From NCBI GenBank assembly GCA_030674915.1, contig JASXSV010000012.1, forward strand, positions 39,988 to 103,987: a stretch of 64,000 nt of DNA, written 5' to 3'. Below are positions 26,748-35,899 of the stretch, piece after piece; positions within the stretch are counted from its first letter, which is position 1, and every line of letters begins with the position of its first letter. The DNA comes from Candidatus Endonucleibacter bathymodioli (GTDB taxonomy: Bacteria; Pseudomonadota; Gammaproteobacteria; Pseudomonadales; Endozoicomonadaceae). A program made the translations under genes and the position numbers. Below the pieces are notes generated by a model. That model was not told where the DNA came from. It saw only the letters and a program-made list of their open reading frames with translations, and did no database searches.

Positions 26748-27491
26748 ATGGCACGCGCTCAATTTAATGTCATTCTGACAGGAAAAACATCATTAAGCGA
26801 TCAGACCATGGAGCTTGAATTTCAATTTGCTGGCGAAACGACTTTTCAGCACAAAGCTGGACAGTTTGTTCAGTTGCTATTTGAACATGAAGAAACAGAG
26901 TATAAGCGTAGTTATAGTATTGCCAGCGCACCAGAATTTTTTCACGAGACGGGAAAACTACAAATAGCCATAAGCTTCGTTACAGATGGTGTAGCTTCAG
27001 CTTTTTTTCAAAATGCTGCACTGGGAGCCGTAATGATGTTATCAGGCCCATTTGGGGTGCTGACTTTGCCAGAGTCATTAGAGGGTAAACTTATTCTCAT
27101 CGGCACAGGTACAGGAATTGCTCCTTATCGGGCAATGATCCCTAAGTTGCTAACCATGGCAGACTCAGATCGGAAGATTATTATTCTAATGGGTGGTAGG
27201 TACCAAAGTGAAATTATTTATAAAAACGATTTCCAGGAACTGACATCAAGCAATCCCTATATTGATTATCGTATCTGCCTTAGTAGGGAATCTCCAGATA
27301 ACCTGCAGGAAGGGGAATATTCCGGCTATGTACAGCACCAGCTGAATCACCTAAACCTTAATCCTGACAACGATATTACTTATCTATGCGGAAATCCTAG
27401 CATGGTTGATGATGCGGCGGCACAGCTAAAAGACATGCTTTTTGAAAGCAAAAAAATCAAACGAGAAAAATATGTTTATTCTGGACACTGA
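26748..27491 (+). CDS. FAD/NAD(P)-binding oxidoreductase, ferredoxin-NADP reductase-like
   Basis: A 247-residue flavoprotein reductase. It has the FAD-binding motif RSYSIASAP (residues about 55-63), the pyridine-nucleotide motif IGTGTGIAPYRAM (about 120) and the C-terminal NAD(P) segments YLCGNPSMVDDA and YVYSGH. It has no fused [2Fe-2S] domain. The likely role is electron transfer between NAD(P)H and ferredoxin or flavodoxin; the exact partner cannot be read. ATG 26748 is the first good start, and the length is that of the Fpr-type family. Confidence 0.88.
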   Translation: MARAQFNVILTGKTSLSDQTMELEFQFAGETTFQHKAGQFVQLLFEHEETEYKRSYSIASAPEFFHETGKLQIAISFVTDGVASAFFQNAALGAVMMLSGPFGVLTLPESLEGKLILIGTGTGIAPYRAMIPKLLTMADSDRKIIILMGGRYQSEIIYKNDFQELTSSNPYIDYRICLSRESPDNLQEGEYSGYVQHQLNHLNLNPDNDITYLCGNPSMVDDAAAQLKDMLFESKKIKREKYVYSGH

Positions 27492-27570
27492 AAGAACAGT
27501 GTTTTGGTTAAGAAAACAGGACACAATAATTTGCTAAATTATCGTACTGAGTCGGTGATAAATTATTATT

Positions 27571-27670
27571 AGAGACTTCAGAGTAACTCAACAAAGTAGA
27601 TCATATTCTGGTGAAATATCGGCATGCACAAATCCTTTGCAATACAGCTCAAATTCTTCGTATAAGCCAC
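27571..27670 (+). repeat. Left-end fragment of the 540-bp MITE-like element
   Basis: About 100 bp (GAGACTTCAGAGTAACTCAA, AGATCATATTCTGGTGAAAT, TACAGCTCAAATTCTTCGT) matches the left end of the element at 41793-42332. The right part is absent here. It starts with the same GAGAC-TCAG terminal motif. Confidence 0.75.
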
Positions 27671-27759
27671 TGAGTTATACTCTTTCTCCACACCACGCAT
27701 CTACGTCTAGTAAGGTTATGTGGTTGCCCTCGTTAGCTTCAGTTGGCAAGGGTATATAT

Positions 27760-28992
27760 TTATTCTTGATTTTTTGTTTTTGGAGTGCTCGCGTACAAAG
27801 TTAAAAAGAGCCATAACAAACCCAATATAAAGCCTGTTGCAACATCCCATAACCAGTGTACATTGAGAGCCAACCGAGATAGCCCGGTTAGAAATGCCAT
27901 CATCATGGCGGTGGAAATAATCAGCAGACGCGTAACATAATTCATGCCGTTGCTTACCTGAATACTCAACCACAATAATAAAAAAACTGCTTGGGTGGTA
28001 TGACCGGAAGGAAAAGCAAATGGGTCAATATTTTCTAACAGCGAAGGCCTCGGACTATTAATCCACCATTTTAATCCCCAAAAACTTAACTCCATGCCAG
28101 CAAACGCTACGAAAAAAGTAATAAAGCTTTCTGTTTTTCGCTGATAATAGCTCCAAGCTATCCATGCCGTCATTGGGATTAGTAAGAACTTGAGGCTACC
28201 AATCCAAGTTAGCCACTCCATACTTTCTTTAAAGTAAGGAATCATATGGAGGTCTGCAAGCCAGGCTGATGCCCTCATATTGTACTCGGAAAGTGTGCCT
28301 GTATACTCAAGAGTAATCAATGCGCCTAGTGTAATGAAAGACACAGGGATAGATACCGCAAGTAAATGTTTTGTGCGAAACTGACTTGATAGCCATAGGG
28401 TCAAAGCTGGGATGATCACCGCACAAGAAATTAAGACTGCCATTAAAATAAAAAATACCCTGGGTACCTCTCCGTTGGCCTGAATTGCGGCTCCAGCTAG
28501 AAAGCCGGGCATCAGATAAACTGGTGACCAGGGAATAGCAGACAAAACATTAACTGTATAAAATCGTTTTGGAGGCATGTAAAGCATCCCTGCCACCACT
28601 GGAATTACAGGTCTTACAGGGCCTATAAAGCGGCCGAGGGCAATACTCATATCGCCGTGGCTACGGAAGAAATCCTCACCTTTTTTGAGCCATTGAGGAT
28701 GGTTTTTAAAAGGCCACCAATACCTAATTCTTTGATGAAAGTGATACCCCAGTTGGTAGCTGATGCCATCCCCAACGATAGCTCCAGCCCAACCCCATAT
28801 CAGCATTAATACAGGATCCATTGCGCCAGCACCAGCCAGAGCCCCTAGAGCAAACATGATTGGAACACCGGGCACAATAAGACCAATAATAAGTAATGAT
28901 TCAATTAAAGCCATAATGGCTATGGTTGGCCCGAGCCATTGATAATTAAACTCAAGCCAAGATTGAATAGCTTCAAAACTGGAAAGATACAT
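27760..28992 (-). CDS. DedA-family protein fused to a PAP2-type phosphatase
   Basis: A 410-residue polytopic membrane protein. Residues 1-200 are a DedA/SNARE-associated domain (LLIIGLIVPGVPIMFALGAL, RFIGPVRPVIPVVAGML). Residues about 215-410 are a PAP2 (type 2 phosphatidic acid phosphatase) domain with NSPRPS, FAFPSGHTTQ and SRLALNVHWLWDV, so its His and Arg catalytic residues are present. The fusion suggests handling of undecaprenyl or other lipid phosphates, joining lipid translocation (DedA) with dephosphorylation (PAP2). ATG 28992 gives the family-like start; an in-frame TTG at 29016 is the alternative. It is divergent from tesB. Confidence 0.92.
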   Translation of the reverse strand: MYLSSFEAIQSWLEFNYQWLGPTIAIMALIESLLIIGLIVPGVPIMFALGALAGAGAMDPVLMLIWGWAGAIVGDGISYQLGYHFHQRIRYWWPFKNHPQWLKKGEDFFRSHGDMSIALGRFIGPVRPVIPVVAGMLYMPPKRFYTVNVLSAIPWSPVYLMPGFLAGAAIQANGEVPRVFFILMAVLISCAVIIPALTLWLSSQFRTKHLLAVSIPVSFITLGALITLEYTGTLSEYNMRASAWLADLHMIPYFKESMEWLTWIGSLKFLLIPMTAWIAWSYYQRKTESFITFFVAFAGMELSFWGLKWWINSPRPSLLENIDPFAFPSGHTTQAVFLLLWLSIQVSNGMNYVTRLLIISTAMMMAFLTGLSRLALNVHWLWDVATGFILGLLWLFLTLYASTPKTKNQE

Positions 28993-29162
28993 CGTCAGGT
29001 TAACATTCCTTAACAACCATTTTTAATGGCTGTTTGCCTATGAAGCCAGTGTGTACAGAAAAAAAGAATTCTGTGACACTGGAGTGTATAAAAACGCCCA
29101 AACTATCGTCAGTGTGGCTAGTGTGTTGAATAGCCAGATATCTAGAACGAGCAGCTGCATAG

Positions 29163-29270
29163 CCATTACCAATAAAGGTATAGGTAACAAACTATCGAAT
29201 CTCTATGAGCCTACAAGTAGTAAGTTCTTTGAGGGAGTGAGAGCAATCAACAACCACATACCTTCAAAGA
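29163..29270 (+). repeat. Dispersed intergenic repeat, copy B1 (plus)
   Basis: A diverged copy with CCATTACCAATAAAGGTATA, CTATGAGCCTACAAGTAG, GAGGGAGTGAGAGCAATCAA and CCACATACCTTCAAAG. It lies directly before copy B2, so the pair is a tandem. Confidence 0.75.
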
Positions 29271-29287
29271 TAATATGTATGAATTAT

Positions 29288-29427
29288 ATACCTGTTTTCA
29301 TTGAAGATGTGAGTAACTGATAAAAGAGTGAAACACTATGAGCCTACGAGTATAAGAGGATAGGAGTAGTAGGCGATTGAAGCGAGCAAGAGCGACCACT
29401 ACCTCATACCTTCAAGGGGGTATACAT
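29288..29427 (+). repeat. Dispersed intergenic repeat, copy B2 (plus)
   Basis: The longest copy, about 140 bp. It begins TATACCTGTTTTCATTGAAG and ends CATACCTTCAAGGGGGTATA. The two ends are imperfect inverted repeats (TATACC...TTGAAG against its complement). The middle has ATGAGCCTACGAG, GGAGTAGTAGGCGATTGAAG and GAGCAAGAGCGACC. Confidence 0.85.
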
Positions 29428-29673
29428 AACACACAGCATTCCTATAAGATTATGATAGTGACTGTATGATTTTTATTAAAGTATTGCAAGATAAGTATGC
29501 CACAAGTAATAGTAGTACAGTTTAGAGGGAACAGCATTTAGTTACCTATATAAGAAATAAAAGCCGTTAAAAGATGCTTTCTAGGATTATTTGCTTATAT
29601 TTAATGGTAAAAGCAGTGACCCGTGTCTTTTCTTTGGCAAAGAATAAAACGCATAGCAATGGAGGTGCGGTTA

Positions 29674-30543
29674 ATGGAGAACATAACGCATACGTTGCTA
29701 GAGGAGCTGGTTGAGCTTCTCTCGCTGGAACCTTTGGAGGATAATATTTTCAGAGGACAAAGCCAAGATCTTGGCTTTGGGCGCGTTTATGGAGGTCAGG
29801 TGATTGGGCAGGCTCTTGCTGCCGCCAGACAAACTGTGAGAGAGGATAGGTACGTTCATTCGCTCCACAGTTATTTCCTCAAGGAGGGGGATACCCGGAT
29901 GCCAATAATCTACAATGTTGAATGTATCAGTAATGGTAGAAGTTTCGATACCCGCCAAGTATCGGCCATCCAAAAGGGTCGCTTAATATTCACTCTGACC
30001 GCGTCCTTTCATAAAAAGGAAGATGGATTTGATCATCAGGACAAAATGCCTATTACCGATAGCCCTGAAGTATTAATTGATGAAGATGAAAGATGTTTGA
30101 AGTTTCCAGATGTGATGCCTGAACATATCCGTAAAGAATCTCTCTGCAAATCACCCATTGAGATACGGCAAGTTGAGCCAAAAAATCCTTACTTGCCAGA
30201 AATTCGGGCCCCAATAAATAAAATATGGTTCCGATCCGCAGGAAAGCTTCTCGATAATCAAGACATTCATACTTATCTGTTGGCCTATGCTTCTGATTTT
30301 CAGCTGTTATCGACTACCTTGTTTCCCCACGAAGCCTCTGTTGTTCAATCTAATATGCAGGTCGCTAGTTTAGATCATGCTATGTGGTTTCACCGAGACT
30401 TTAGGATGGATGATTGGCTGTTGTATGCTGTTGATAGCCCGTCTGCTAGTGGTGCGAGAGGGCTTGTTCGAGGACAAATATTTAATCAGCAAGGGTTTCT
30501 AGTAGCTTCTATTATGCAGGAGGGCTTAATTAGGAAAAACTGA
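29674..30543 (+). CDS. tesB: Acyl-CoA thioesterase II (TesB)
   Basis: A 289-residue double-hotdog thioesterase that hydrolyses acyl-CoA to free fatty acid and CoA. Close motifs are RVYGGQVIGQALAAA, VHSLHSYFLKEGD and, in the second half, SLDHAMWFHRDF, DWLLYAVDSPSASGARGL and LVASIMQEGLIR. Active-site Asp, Ser and Gln positions are as in E. coli TesB. The start is ATG 29674, with TGGAGG eight bases upstream; GTG 29623 and ATG 29659 are possible but would add a non-homologous extension. The length matches E. coli TesB (286). Confidence 0.93.
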   Translation: MENITHTLLEELVELLSLEPLEDNIFRGQSQDLGFGRVYGGQVIGQALAAARQTVREDRYVHSLHSYFLKEGDTRMPIIYNVECISNGRSFDTRQVSAIQKGRLIFTLTASFHKKEDGFDHQDKMPITDSPEVLIDEDERCLKFPDVMPEHIRKESLCKSPIEIRQVEPKNPYLPEIRAPINKIWFRSAGKLLDNQDIHTYLLAYASDFQLLSTTLFPHEASVVQSNMQVASLDHAMWFHRDFRMDDWLLYAVDSPSASGARGLVRGQIFNQQGFLVASIMQEGLIRKN

Positions 30544-30586
30544 GAAATTGCATTTAACCGATTTACATAACAAGGGAATTATAAAA

Positions 30587-31666
30587 ATGATAATATTGCG
30601 AAAGAGGCTAATGTGGGTAACAATAATATGCAGTACTTTACTATCGTCAGGGTTGGTTAGTGCGAGCCAGGGTGCTGTTATTCTGCAATATCACCACGTC
30701 AGTGATACAGCACCTAAAAGTACTAGTGTTACACCAAAGCTATTTGCTGAACATCTGCACTACTTGGAAAAAAACAACTTTAATATTCTACCATTAACAA
30801 AGGTAACTTCTTTATTAAAACAAGGGACTAACCTTCCCGATAAAACTGTAGTTATTACCTTTGATGACGCTTATAAAGATATATATAACAATGCATTTCC
30901 TCTTCTTAAACAAAAAGGGTGGCCTTTTACGCTGTTTGCAAGCACTAAGCCTGTAGACCGAAGGTTTGGTGATTTCCTAGACTGGCCTCAGATTCAGGAA
31001 ATGGTAAAACACGGGGCAGTCATCGCAAATCATACCACATCTCATGATCATCTGGTTGAGCGCCTTAGTAACGAAAAAACTGATGCGTGGCTGAGTCGTA
31101 TTAAGCGTGACATCACCCAAACAGAGCAGCGTATCAAAGAAAAAACAGGTCAGAGTGTTAAGCATCTTGCGTGGCCTTTTGGAGAAACAGTACCAGATCT
31201 GCAAAAGATGATTACCGGTATGGGTTATATAGGACTTGGTCAACAGTCAGGAGCTGCCAATCCACTGTCAGACTTTTCTTTGTTGCCTCGATATCCTATG
31301 GCTGCCTCCTACGCTAAAATGACGAATTTCGTGCTGAAAGTTAATAGTCTTCCTTTGCCGGTTATTGAACAAATACCAACATCCACGCTTATTAGCGAGA
31401 ATAACGTTAAGCCCAAGTTACAAGTAACCCTTGGAAAGGGTAGCTTTCAAAAAAAACAATTACGCTGCTATGCTTCTAATGGTGGGGAAATGAAGGTTGT
31501 GTGGATGGATGAACAAAAAACAAAGTTTAACGTCCAGGCTAATAAACCCCTGCCTATGGGTCGAAGCCGCTACAATTGCACCGCTCCTTCAATGAGTGGC
31601 AAGCGATACTACTGGCACTCTCACTCTTGGCTTCGTTTAATGCCTGATGGAAAAGCAGTAAATTAA
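30587..31666 (+). CDS. Secreted polysaccharide deacetylase (NodB-type)
   Basis: A 359-residue exported protein. A signal peptide (LMWVTIICSTLLSSGLVSAS) is followed by a NodB domain. It carries motif 1 (VVITFDDAY, with the catalytic and metal Asp), motif 2 (NHTTSHDHL, with the two His ligands) and motif 3 (LAWPFGE). A roughly 110-residue C-terminal domain (LQVTLGKGSFQKKQLRCYAS) of unknown role follows. It probably removes N-acetyl groups from a cell-envelope or matrix polysaccharide, as in the N-terminal domain of PgaB (family inference). ATG 30587 has AAGGGA upstream. It begins 43 bp after tesB and may be co-transcribed. Confidence 0.9.
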   Translation: MIILRKRLMWVTIICSTLLSSGLVSASQGAVILQYHHVSDTAPKSTSVTPKLFAEHLHYLEKNNFNILPLTKVTSLLKQGTNLPDKTVVITFDDAYKDIYNNAFPLLKQKGWPFTLFASTKPVDRRFGDFLDWPQIQEMVKHGAVIANHTTSHDHLVERLSNEKTDAWLSRIKRDITQTEQRIKEKTGQSVKHLAWPFGETVPDLQKMITGMGYIGLGQQSGAANPLSDFSLLPRYPMAASYAKMTNFVLKVNSLPLPVIEQIPTSTLISENNVKPKLQVTLGKGSFQKKQLRCYASNGGEMKVVWMDEQKTKFNVQANKPLPMGRSRYNCTAPSMSGKRYYWHSHSWLRLMPDGKAVN

Positions 31667-31838
31667 CCTAATTTGTGGGAGGCTAATGAAATCACTGTTT
31701 TATTGCCTCTACATTTATTTGTTGGCTGGGTGAGAGTAAGGCAAACTGCGGGACACTGGTTTATCTGCAAAAACAACCATAGCACTTAACGAGGTCAACG
31801 AGCTAGTTAGTAGCCTATGGCCCTCATATAGTTTTAAC

Positions 31839-32351
31839 TCATCTATCCTGTTTGCAGGAAAGGCTGTAGCGAGCAACAGTACAGGTGCTCCAACCTTCCA
31901 TACACTCTAGCGTCATGCCGACTTTCTCCAGAATTTCTATCGAAAAACTATTGTCTGCACGAGTAAATGAAATGATTTTGTTAAAGTTCAGTACTTCGAA
32001 CCCCACCTGTGCTACAGCTTTAATCGCATCAATTGCCAAACTACTACTGCGCCATTTTTGCAAAAAACGCCAATTAATTTCAACATCATCGTGATAAGGA
32101 GCAAAGCCACAATAGCCGATTAACTCGTTAGTTTTTTTATATATTATTGCCCATCGTGACCACCCAAACCTATCCTGCTCTAATTGATATCCCCATAACT
32201 CCGTTTCGGCACGGCAATTTGGACCATTATCACTAAACCCGTTTAAATCATTGGGATTATCCCCAATAAGGGTTGCATAATTTGGAAAATCGCTTTCTTG
32301 CCAGGTTCTTATGATCAAATGAGACGTTTCCGTCACAATCCGCATAAACAT
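31839..32351 (-). CDS. GNAT-family N-acetyltransferase, RimJ/RimL-like
   Basis: A 170-residue acetyltransferase with the usual N-terminal strand (TSHLIIRTWQESDF), a central GFAPY-HDDVEINWRF segment and the C-terminal acetyl-CoA-binding region (SLAIDAIKAVAQVGFE, ADNSFSIEILEKVGM). These match the RimJ/RimL type, which acetylates N-termini of ribosomal proteins or small molecules. The substrate is not predictable. It is convergent with the deacetylase gene. The end is tightly followed by an unrelated gap. Confidence 0.82.
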   Translation of the reverse strand: MFMRIVTETSHLIIRTWQESDFPNYATLIGDNPNDLNGFSDNGPNCRAETELWGYQLEQDRFGWSRWAIIYKKTNELIGYCGFAPYHDDVEINWRFLQKWRSSSLAIDAIKAVAQVGFEVLNFNKIISFTRADNSFSIEILEKVGMTLECMEGWSTCTVARYSLSCKQDR

Positions 32352-33342
32352 TTCTCATTAAATAACCGATACCTGTTCGACCGCCCAAATTAAAAATAGT
32401 TCGTTATTGTGGTGTTATTTGCAAAATAAACACCTAAATTAGTTATATAAAACCAGAGGTAATCACCTCAACCCAAGGCTGTCAAAGGCCTGCAAGGTGA
32501 AATGCAAGTATCTCAATATCTCAGGGTTTTCGTGCAATTGGATATAGAATAATCCGACAGAGGGCCTGTATCTTTTTGGATATGCCATAAAACAGGAAGC
32601 AATTATCAAAAAAATCAAACAACCCTGCGCTCTGTTAACAAAAGGCAGGTCATTCTCAATATTGAATTGATTAGAAAAGACAGTGGTTTGCTGGAGATAG
32701 GTAAAAGAGATTTTGATAAGATGGATAATATTCGTGACGATTACTAGTTTATGCGCTGTATGCAGAAACTGATTTATCAGGCAGCCCATCTAGTAAGATC
32801 GAGTCGATAATCAGAAAGTAACGGATTTAGGAGAGAAAGATGCCTGTAAGTTGATAGGGCTATCAATACTAAGGGACGCCGAACTCGGCTGAATATCGTC
32901 GTGGCTATTGATCCGGATAATTTATTAACAGCTATTTTGATTAATTCACGACTGTTAATGAAATCGCTATTATCGAATTTATCCAAAAAATAGGAGTGCT
33001 TGTGTATCAATGGAAGTCATCCATATGATTTTTGATGGTGCTGGTTACCATCGTTCAAAGAAGTTGGTATAAGTCAGTAAAAAAGTTGAAAATAAAGATA
33101 CATGCCTTCCGCAGCATAGCCCAAATATGAGCCTGGTTGAGCGACAATGGAAGGTAAATAATGAATGTGTCAGGAATAATAAATACCTAGCAACTGCAGA
33201 GGAGGTTCAATAAAAAATAAACAACTTCCTCTGCTAAGCTGTATCGAAAATTGTTGTTTCGGTGTTCAGCAGAATTAACTACAATTTTTAGATATTGAAA
33301 CCAGCATCATGCACTTGCTTGGGTATAAAATGGCAATAATTG
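32352..33342. other. Gene-free region with an IS630-family remnant
   Basis: About 990 bp. The right half holds the degenerate IS630 transposase listed separately. The left half (32460-32870) has only short frames with many stops and may be the rest of the same dead element. Minus-strand open frames here are not supported. Confidence 0.6.
32875..33213 (+). pseudogene. Decayed IS630-family transposase
   Basis: Across several frames the plus strand reads RLNIVVAIDPDN, then VNEIAIIEFIQKIG, then VIHMIFDGAGYHRSKK, and finally LPQHSPNMSLVERQWKVNNE and VRNNKYLATAEE. This is the order and content of the DDE domain of IS630 transposases (IFDGAGYH; LPPYSPNLNPIERLWK). Stops and frameshifts separate the pieces, so the gene is dead. 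The upstream DNA-binding part is not recognisable. Confidence 0.85.
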
Positions 33343-34869
33343 TTATTTGCTGAGGTTGTTGTTTGTAACCTGAGGTATGACGTTTCCATCCGATGGTTCA
33401 CTCTCAGGGTAATGGTCAGGCGTAATAATTAATCTAGTGGTGAACACTAGGTCCTGATAAGGTGGATTTCCATAACTAACCTCAGCAAAAGAGGCGTTCC
33501 AACCTTTTTTTGGGGCAGGGAGGTTTATTGCTAGTGTGCAGTTTTTATCACATGTGAACTTGAGTGGTGTAGCAACAAAGTCTGACGCATGGACGTTATC
33601 TTTTGTTTGCCTAAAGTCTCTAGCCTCGGAATTAGATGCCTGCCATAACCGTGCTGATTTTGGTAATACAGAGCTACTCAGGTTAAGTGTCCCCTGCTCA
33701 TATTTCCAGGTTAGTTCCGGGATGGGCATGGCTTTGATAAAGGCACCATAAAATGACTCCACAGCCTCTGAGACTATGTTAGGGTCTGCGTTAAATACAT
33801 AGTGATTGATATTTGGCAATACTCTCAGCCATTTTCTTCCCAACAAATCAGGGAAGAAAAACTGTGAGATATCCGGCGGTAAAAAGCTATCGCCAGAGGC
33901 ACTGATTGCATATTTTGGCATAGTCAGCAAATGTCGGTATTGATATGGATCAATAATAGATAGTAGCTTATTCATAGGATCCGTACCTATCATATGACGG
34001 ATAGGCATATAAGCGGCTATGGAGGGGTTGCCCTGTGGATACACTCGGAATAAATGTTGAAATACTTTAGTTAGATTTAAAAAGTCAGCGACAATTGGAA
34101 TCACTGCCGTTACACGTGTATCCATGGACGCAACTAACCAAGCCGTCCACCCCCTTTTCGACGCACCACTAATAACAAAATTATTAATTGCTAGCTTCTT
34201 TTCTTTAAGCATCTCCTGACTAGCATTCATAGCACTCACGACAGCCTTCACCATAGGCATGCGTAGTGGCCAATTAGCATTTTCTACAGGGTTTGTCATA
34301 AAGCGAGACCAGGTGTAAGCAATCAGATTATCTTCCCGTAAGGGCTCGCCATTGCCAAACCGTAAAAATTGATTCGGTACATCTTTAAGGTCAATAACTA
34401 CAGATTGGCTACGAGCCGCTATTCTGGGAAAATCAAGACCATTATCTCTAACAGGTATTTTATTGTTTTCAGTTTGGTTTATGATACCACCGTCGATATA
34501 CAGCAACGCAGTATCTATCGTTACTTTTTCAGGAATATAAATGGTTAGTCTGTGTTGCCATATGGGCATGTCAACTTGGTCTTTTTCCCCTTGGCGCCAA
34601 CGCAATGAAACCAGCTTCAGCGAATACTTCTTAACCTGATGATTGTTATCGTCGATCTTGATTATTTCCGTCTGTTTACTTTCTTGCGTCCATTGGAAAT
34701 CAGGCTCTTTTTCCGTAAGGTAACAAGGAAGAACATGGTCCAGATGACCGGGTTTGCACTCCGCTGGATGCCCCTTGATGGTAACAACAGGGAGTGGTCT
34801 GGTAGCATATCCACAGGAGAGCTGTATACATGCACAAAATACAATTAGATAAAAGAAATAGCGTCTCAT
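33343..34869 (-). CDS. PhoPQ-activated pathogenicity-related protein (PqaA family)
   Basis: A 508-residue exported protein with an N-terminal signal (YFFYLIVFCACIQLSCGY, which is close to but not a standard lipobox). The remainder matches the PqaA family: DNGLDFPRIAARSQSVVI, the nucleophile elbow NFVISGASKRGWTAWL, PIVADFLNL, and a C-terminal region with NINHYVFNADP. Fold: alpha/beta hydrolase. The family was named in Salmonella for induction by PhoPQ and links to antimicrobial-peptide resistance; the substrate is unknown. It faces the hotdog thioesterase gene and stands alone. Confidence 0.88.
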   Translation of the reverse strand: MRRYFFYLIVFCACIQLSCGYATRPLPVVTIKGHPAECKPGHLDHVLPCYLTEKEPDFQWTQESKQTEIIKIDDNNHQVKKYSLKLVSLRWRQGEKDQVDMPIWQHRLTIYIPEKVTIDTALLYIDGGIINQTENNKIPVRDNGLDFPRIAARSQSVVIDLKDVPNQFLRFGNGEPLREDNLIAYTWSRFMTNPVENANWPLRMPMVKAVVSAMNASQEMLKEKKLAINNFVISGASKRGWTAWLVASMDTRVTAVIPIVADFLNLTKVFQHLFRVYPQGNPSIAAYMPIRHMIGTDPMNKLLSIIDPYQYRHLLTMPKYAISASGDSFLPPDISQFFFPDLLGRKWLRVLPNINHYVFNADPNIVSEAVESFYGAFIKAMPIPELTWKYEQGTLNLSSSVLPKSARLWQASNSEARDFRQTKDNVHASDFVATPLKFTCDKNCTLAINLPAPKKGWNASFAEVSYGNPPYQDLVFTTRLIITPDHYPESEPSDGNVIPQVTNNNLSK

Positions 34870-34925
34870 TGTTAGCTCCTAGCCAAATTTGAGGAAATTT
34901 TAACGTGTATTGTCTTGTCTATTCT

Positions 34926-35034
34926 CGTTACCATTGCAGATGTTAATAGGAGACAAGCGAACGCAGCACCAAAACAACGAATGGTAGATGATTGCGGTGC
35001 GTGAGAGCGGTAAATAACATCAAATATTCAATGG
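34926..35034 (+). repeat. Dispersed intergenic repeat, copy C (plus)
   Basis: Copy with GTTACCATTGCAGATGTTAA, TAGGAGACAAGCGAACGCAG, GGTAGATGATTGCGGTGCG and TGAGAGCGGTAAATAAC. It lies between the divergent pqaA-like and thioesterase genes. Confidence 0.8.
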
Positions 35035-35149
35035 TAATTAGTATAGTTAGCTTGCCTAAGCTTTATCGTGATTGTTGAGGCTGTCAACTACTTACTTTTT
35101 TGAAATTAGTCATAATTTTTACGTCAGTATTGGAAGCGGAACATAATTA

Positions 35150-35569
35150 ATGGGTATTTGGAAAAAACATGCCGATATTGATACGGCCAATGTCAGTATG
35201 TCTCGTATGTGCGAGCATTTGGGGATGGTTATTACTAATATTGGTGAGGACTTCATCGAATGCACCATGCCTGTCGACCGAAGAACACAGCAGCCCATGG
35301 GTATACTCCATGGAGGAGCGTCCCTTGCATTGGCAGAAACACTTGGTAGTGTGGCGGCTAATCTGGCATGTGATAGTACCCAGTACTGTCTTGGCCTTGA
35401 GATTAATGCTAATCACCTAAGGCCGGTATCAACTGGGCATGTTACAGGTATTGCTCGGCCTATTCATATTGGGAAAAATACACAGGTTTGGGATATAAAC
35501 ATAAAAGATAACCAAAATCAAGTTACCTGTGTATCACGGATGACTCTTGCGGTAAAAATGATCAGTTAG
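35150..35569 (+). CDS. Hotdog-fold thioesterase (YdiI/MenI or EntH type)
   Basis: A 139-residue single hotdog thioesterase. Motifs TMPVDRRTQQPMGILHGGAS, ALAETLGSVAANLAC and GLEINANHLRPV are close to E. coli YdiI (MenI) and EntH; the Glu after ALA is the expected catalytic residue. Such enzymes hydrolyse aryl- or acyl-CoA (dihydroxynaphthoyl-CoA in menaquinone synthesis) or proofread siderophore carrier proteins. No men or ent genes occur here, so the substrate is open. Confidence 0.9.
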   Translation: MGIWKKHADIDTANVSMSRMCEHLGMVITNIGEDFIECTMPVDRRTQQPMGILHGGASLALAETLGSVAANLACDSTQYCLGLEINANHLRPVSTGHVTGIARPIHIGKNTQVWDINIKDNQNQVTCVSRMTLAVKMIS

Positions 35570-35899
35570 TATTTTGCCTCAGTTTGTGGATGCAAGAGCT
35601 GTTAAGCGTAGGTTTCCTAACACGCGCACCGTTTTTTATTAGAAGACAGTGACGCTGTTAAACTATTTGGCCTGTATCTTCCTGATGCATGATATGCATT
35701 GATGATAAAGCATGGGACCTTTGCACGCTTGTTCTTTTGCCAGCTGGCTGCGTTAACAACTTACTCAATCGATCATTTATAATCATAAACTCTCTCTTTT
35801 CGTGCGTTTTTGTCTAACCAATGAACACCATTACTGCTCGTGCCAAGGATGCTCCTTATTTTATATAGGTTACGGTAGTGACGGGTTGTTGTTTGACTT
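35570..35899. other. Intergenic region between thioesterase and aquaporin genes
   Basis: About 330 bp between convergent genes. I see no gene, repeat or clear terminator. Confidence 0.45.

Larger units (their letters stand above)
28993..29673. other. Intergenic region with two tandem dispersed-repeat copies
   Basis: About 680 bp between two divergent genes. It holds two copies of the dispersed repeat in direct tandem (29163-29270 and 29288-29427). An 89-codon open frame at 29051-29320 lies over the repeats and is most likely not a gene. Confidence 0.65.

Noticed and set aside
29051..29320. 89-codon plus-strand open frame between dedA-PAP2 and tesB
   Set aside because: It lies over a dispersed-repeat copy and has no recognisable product.
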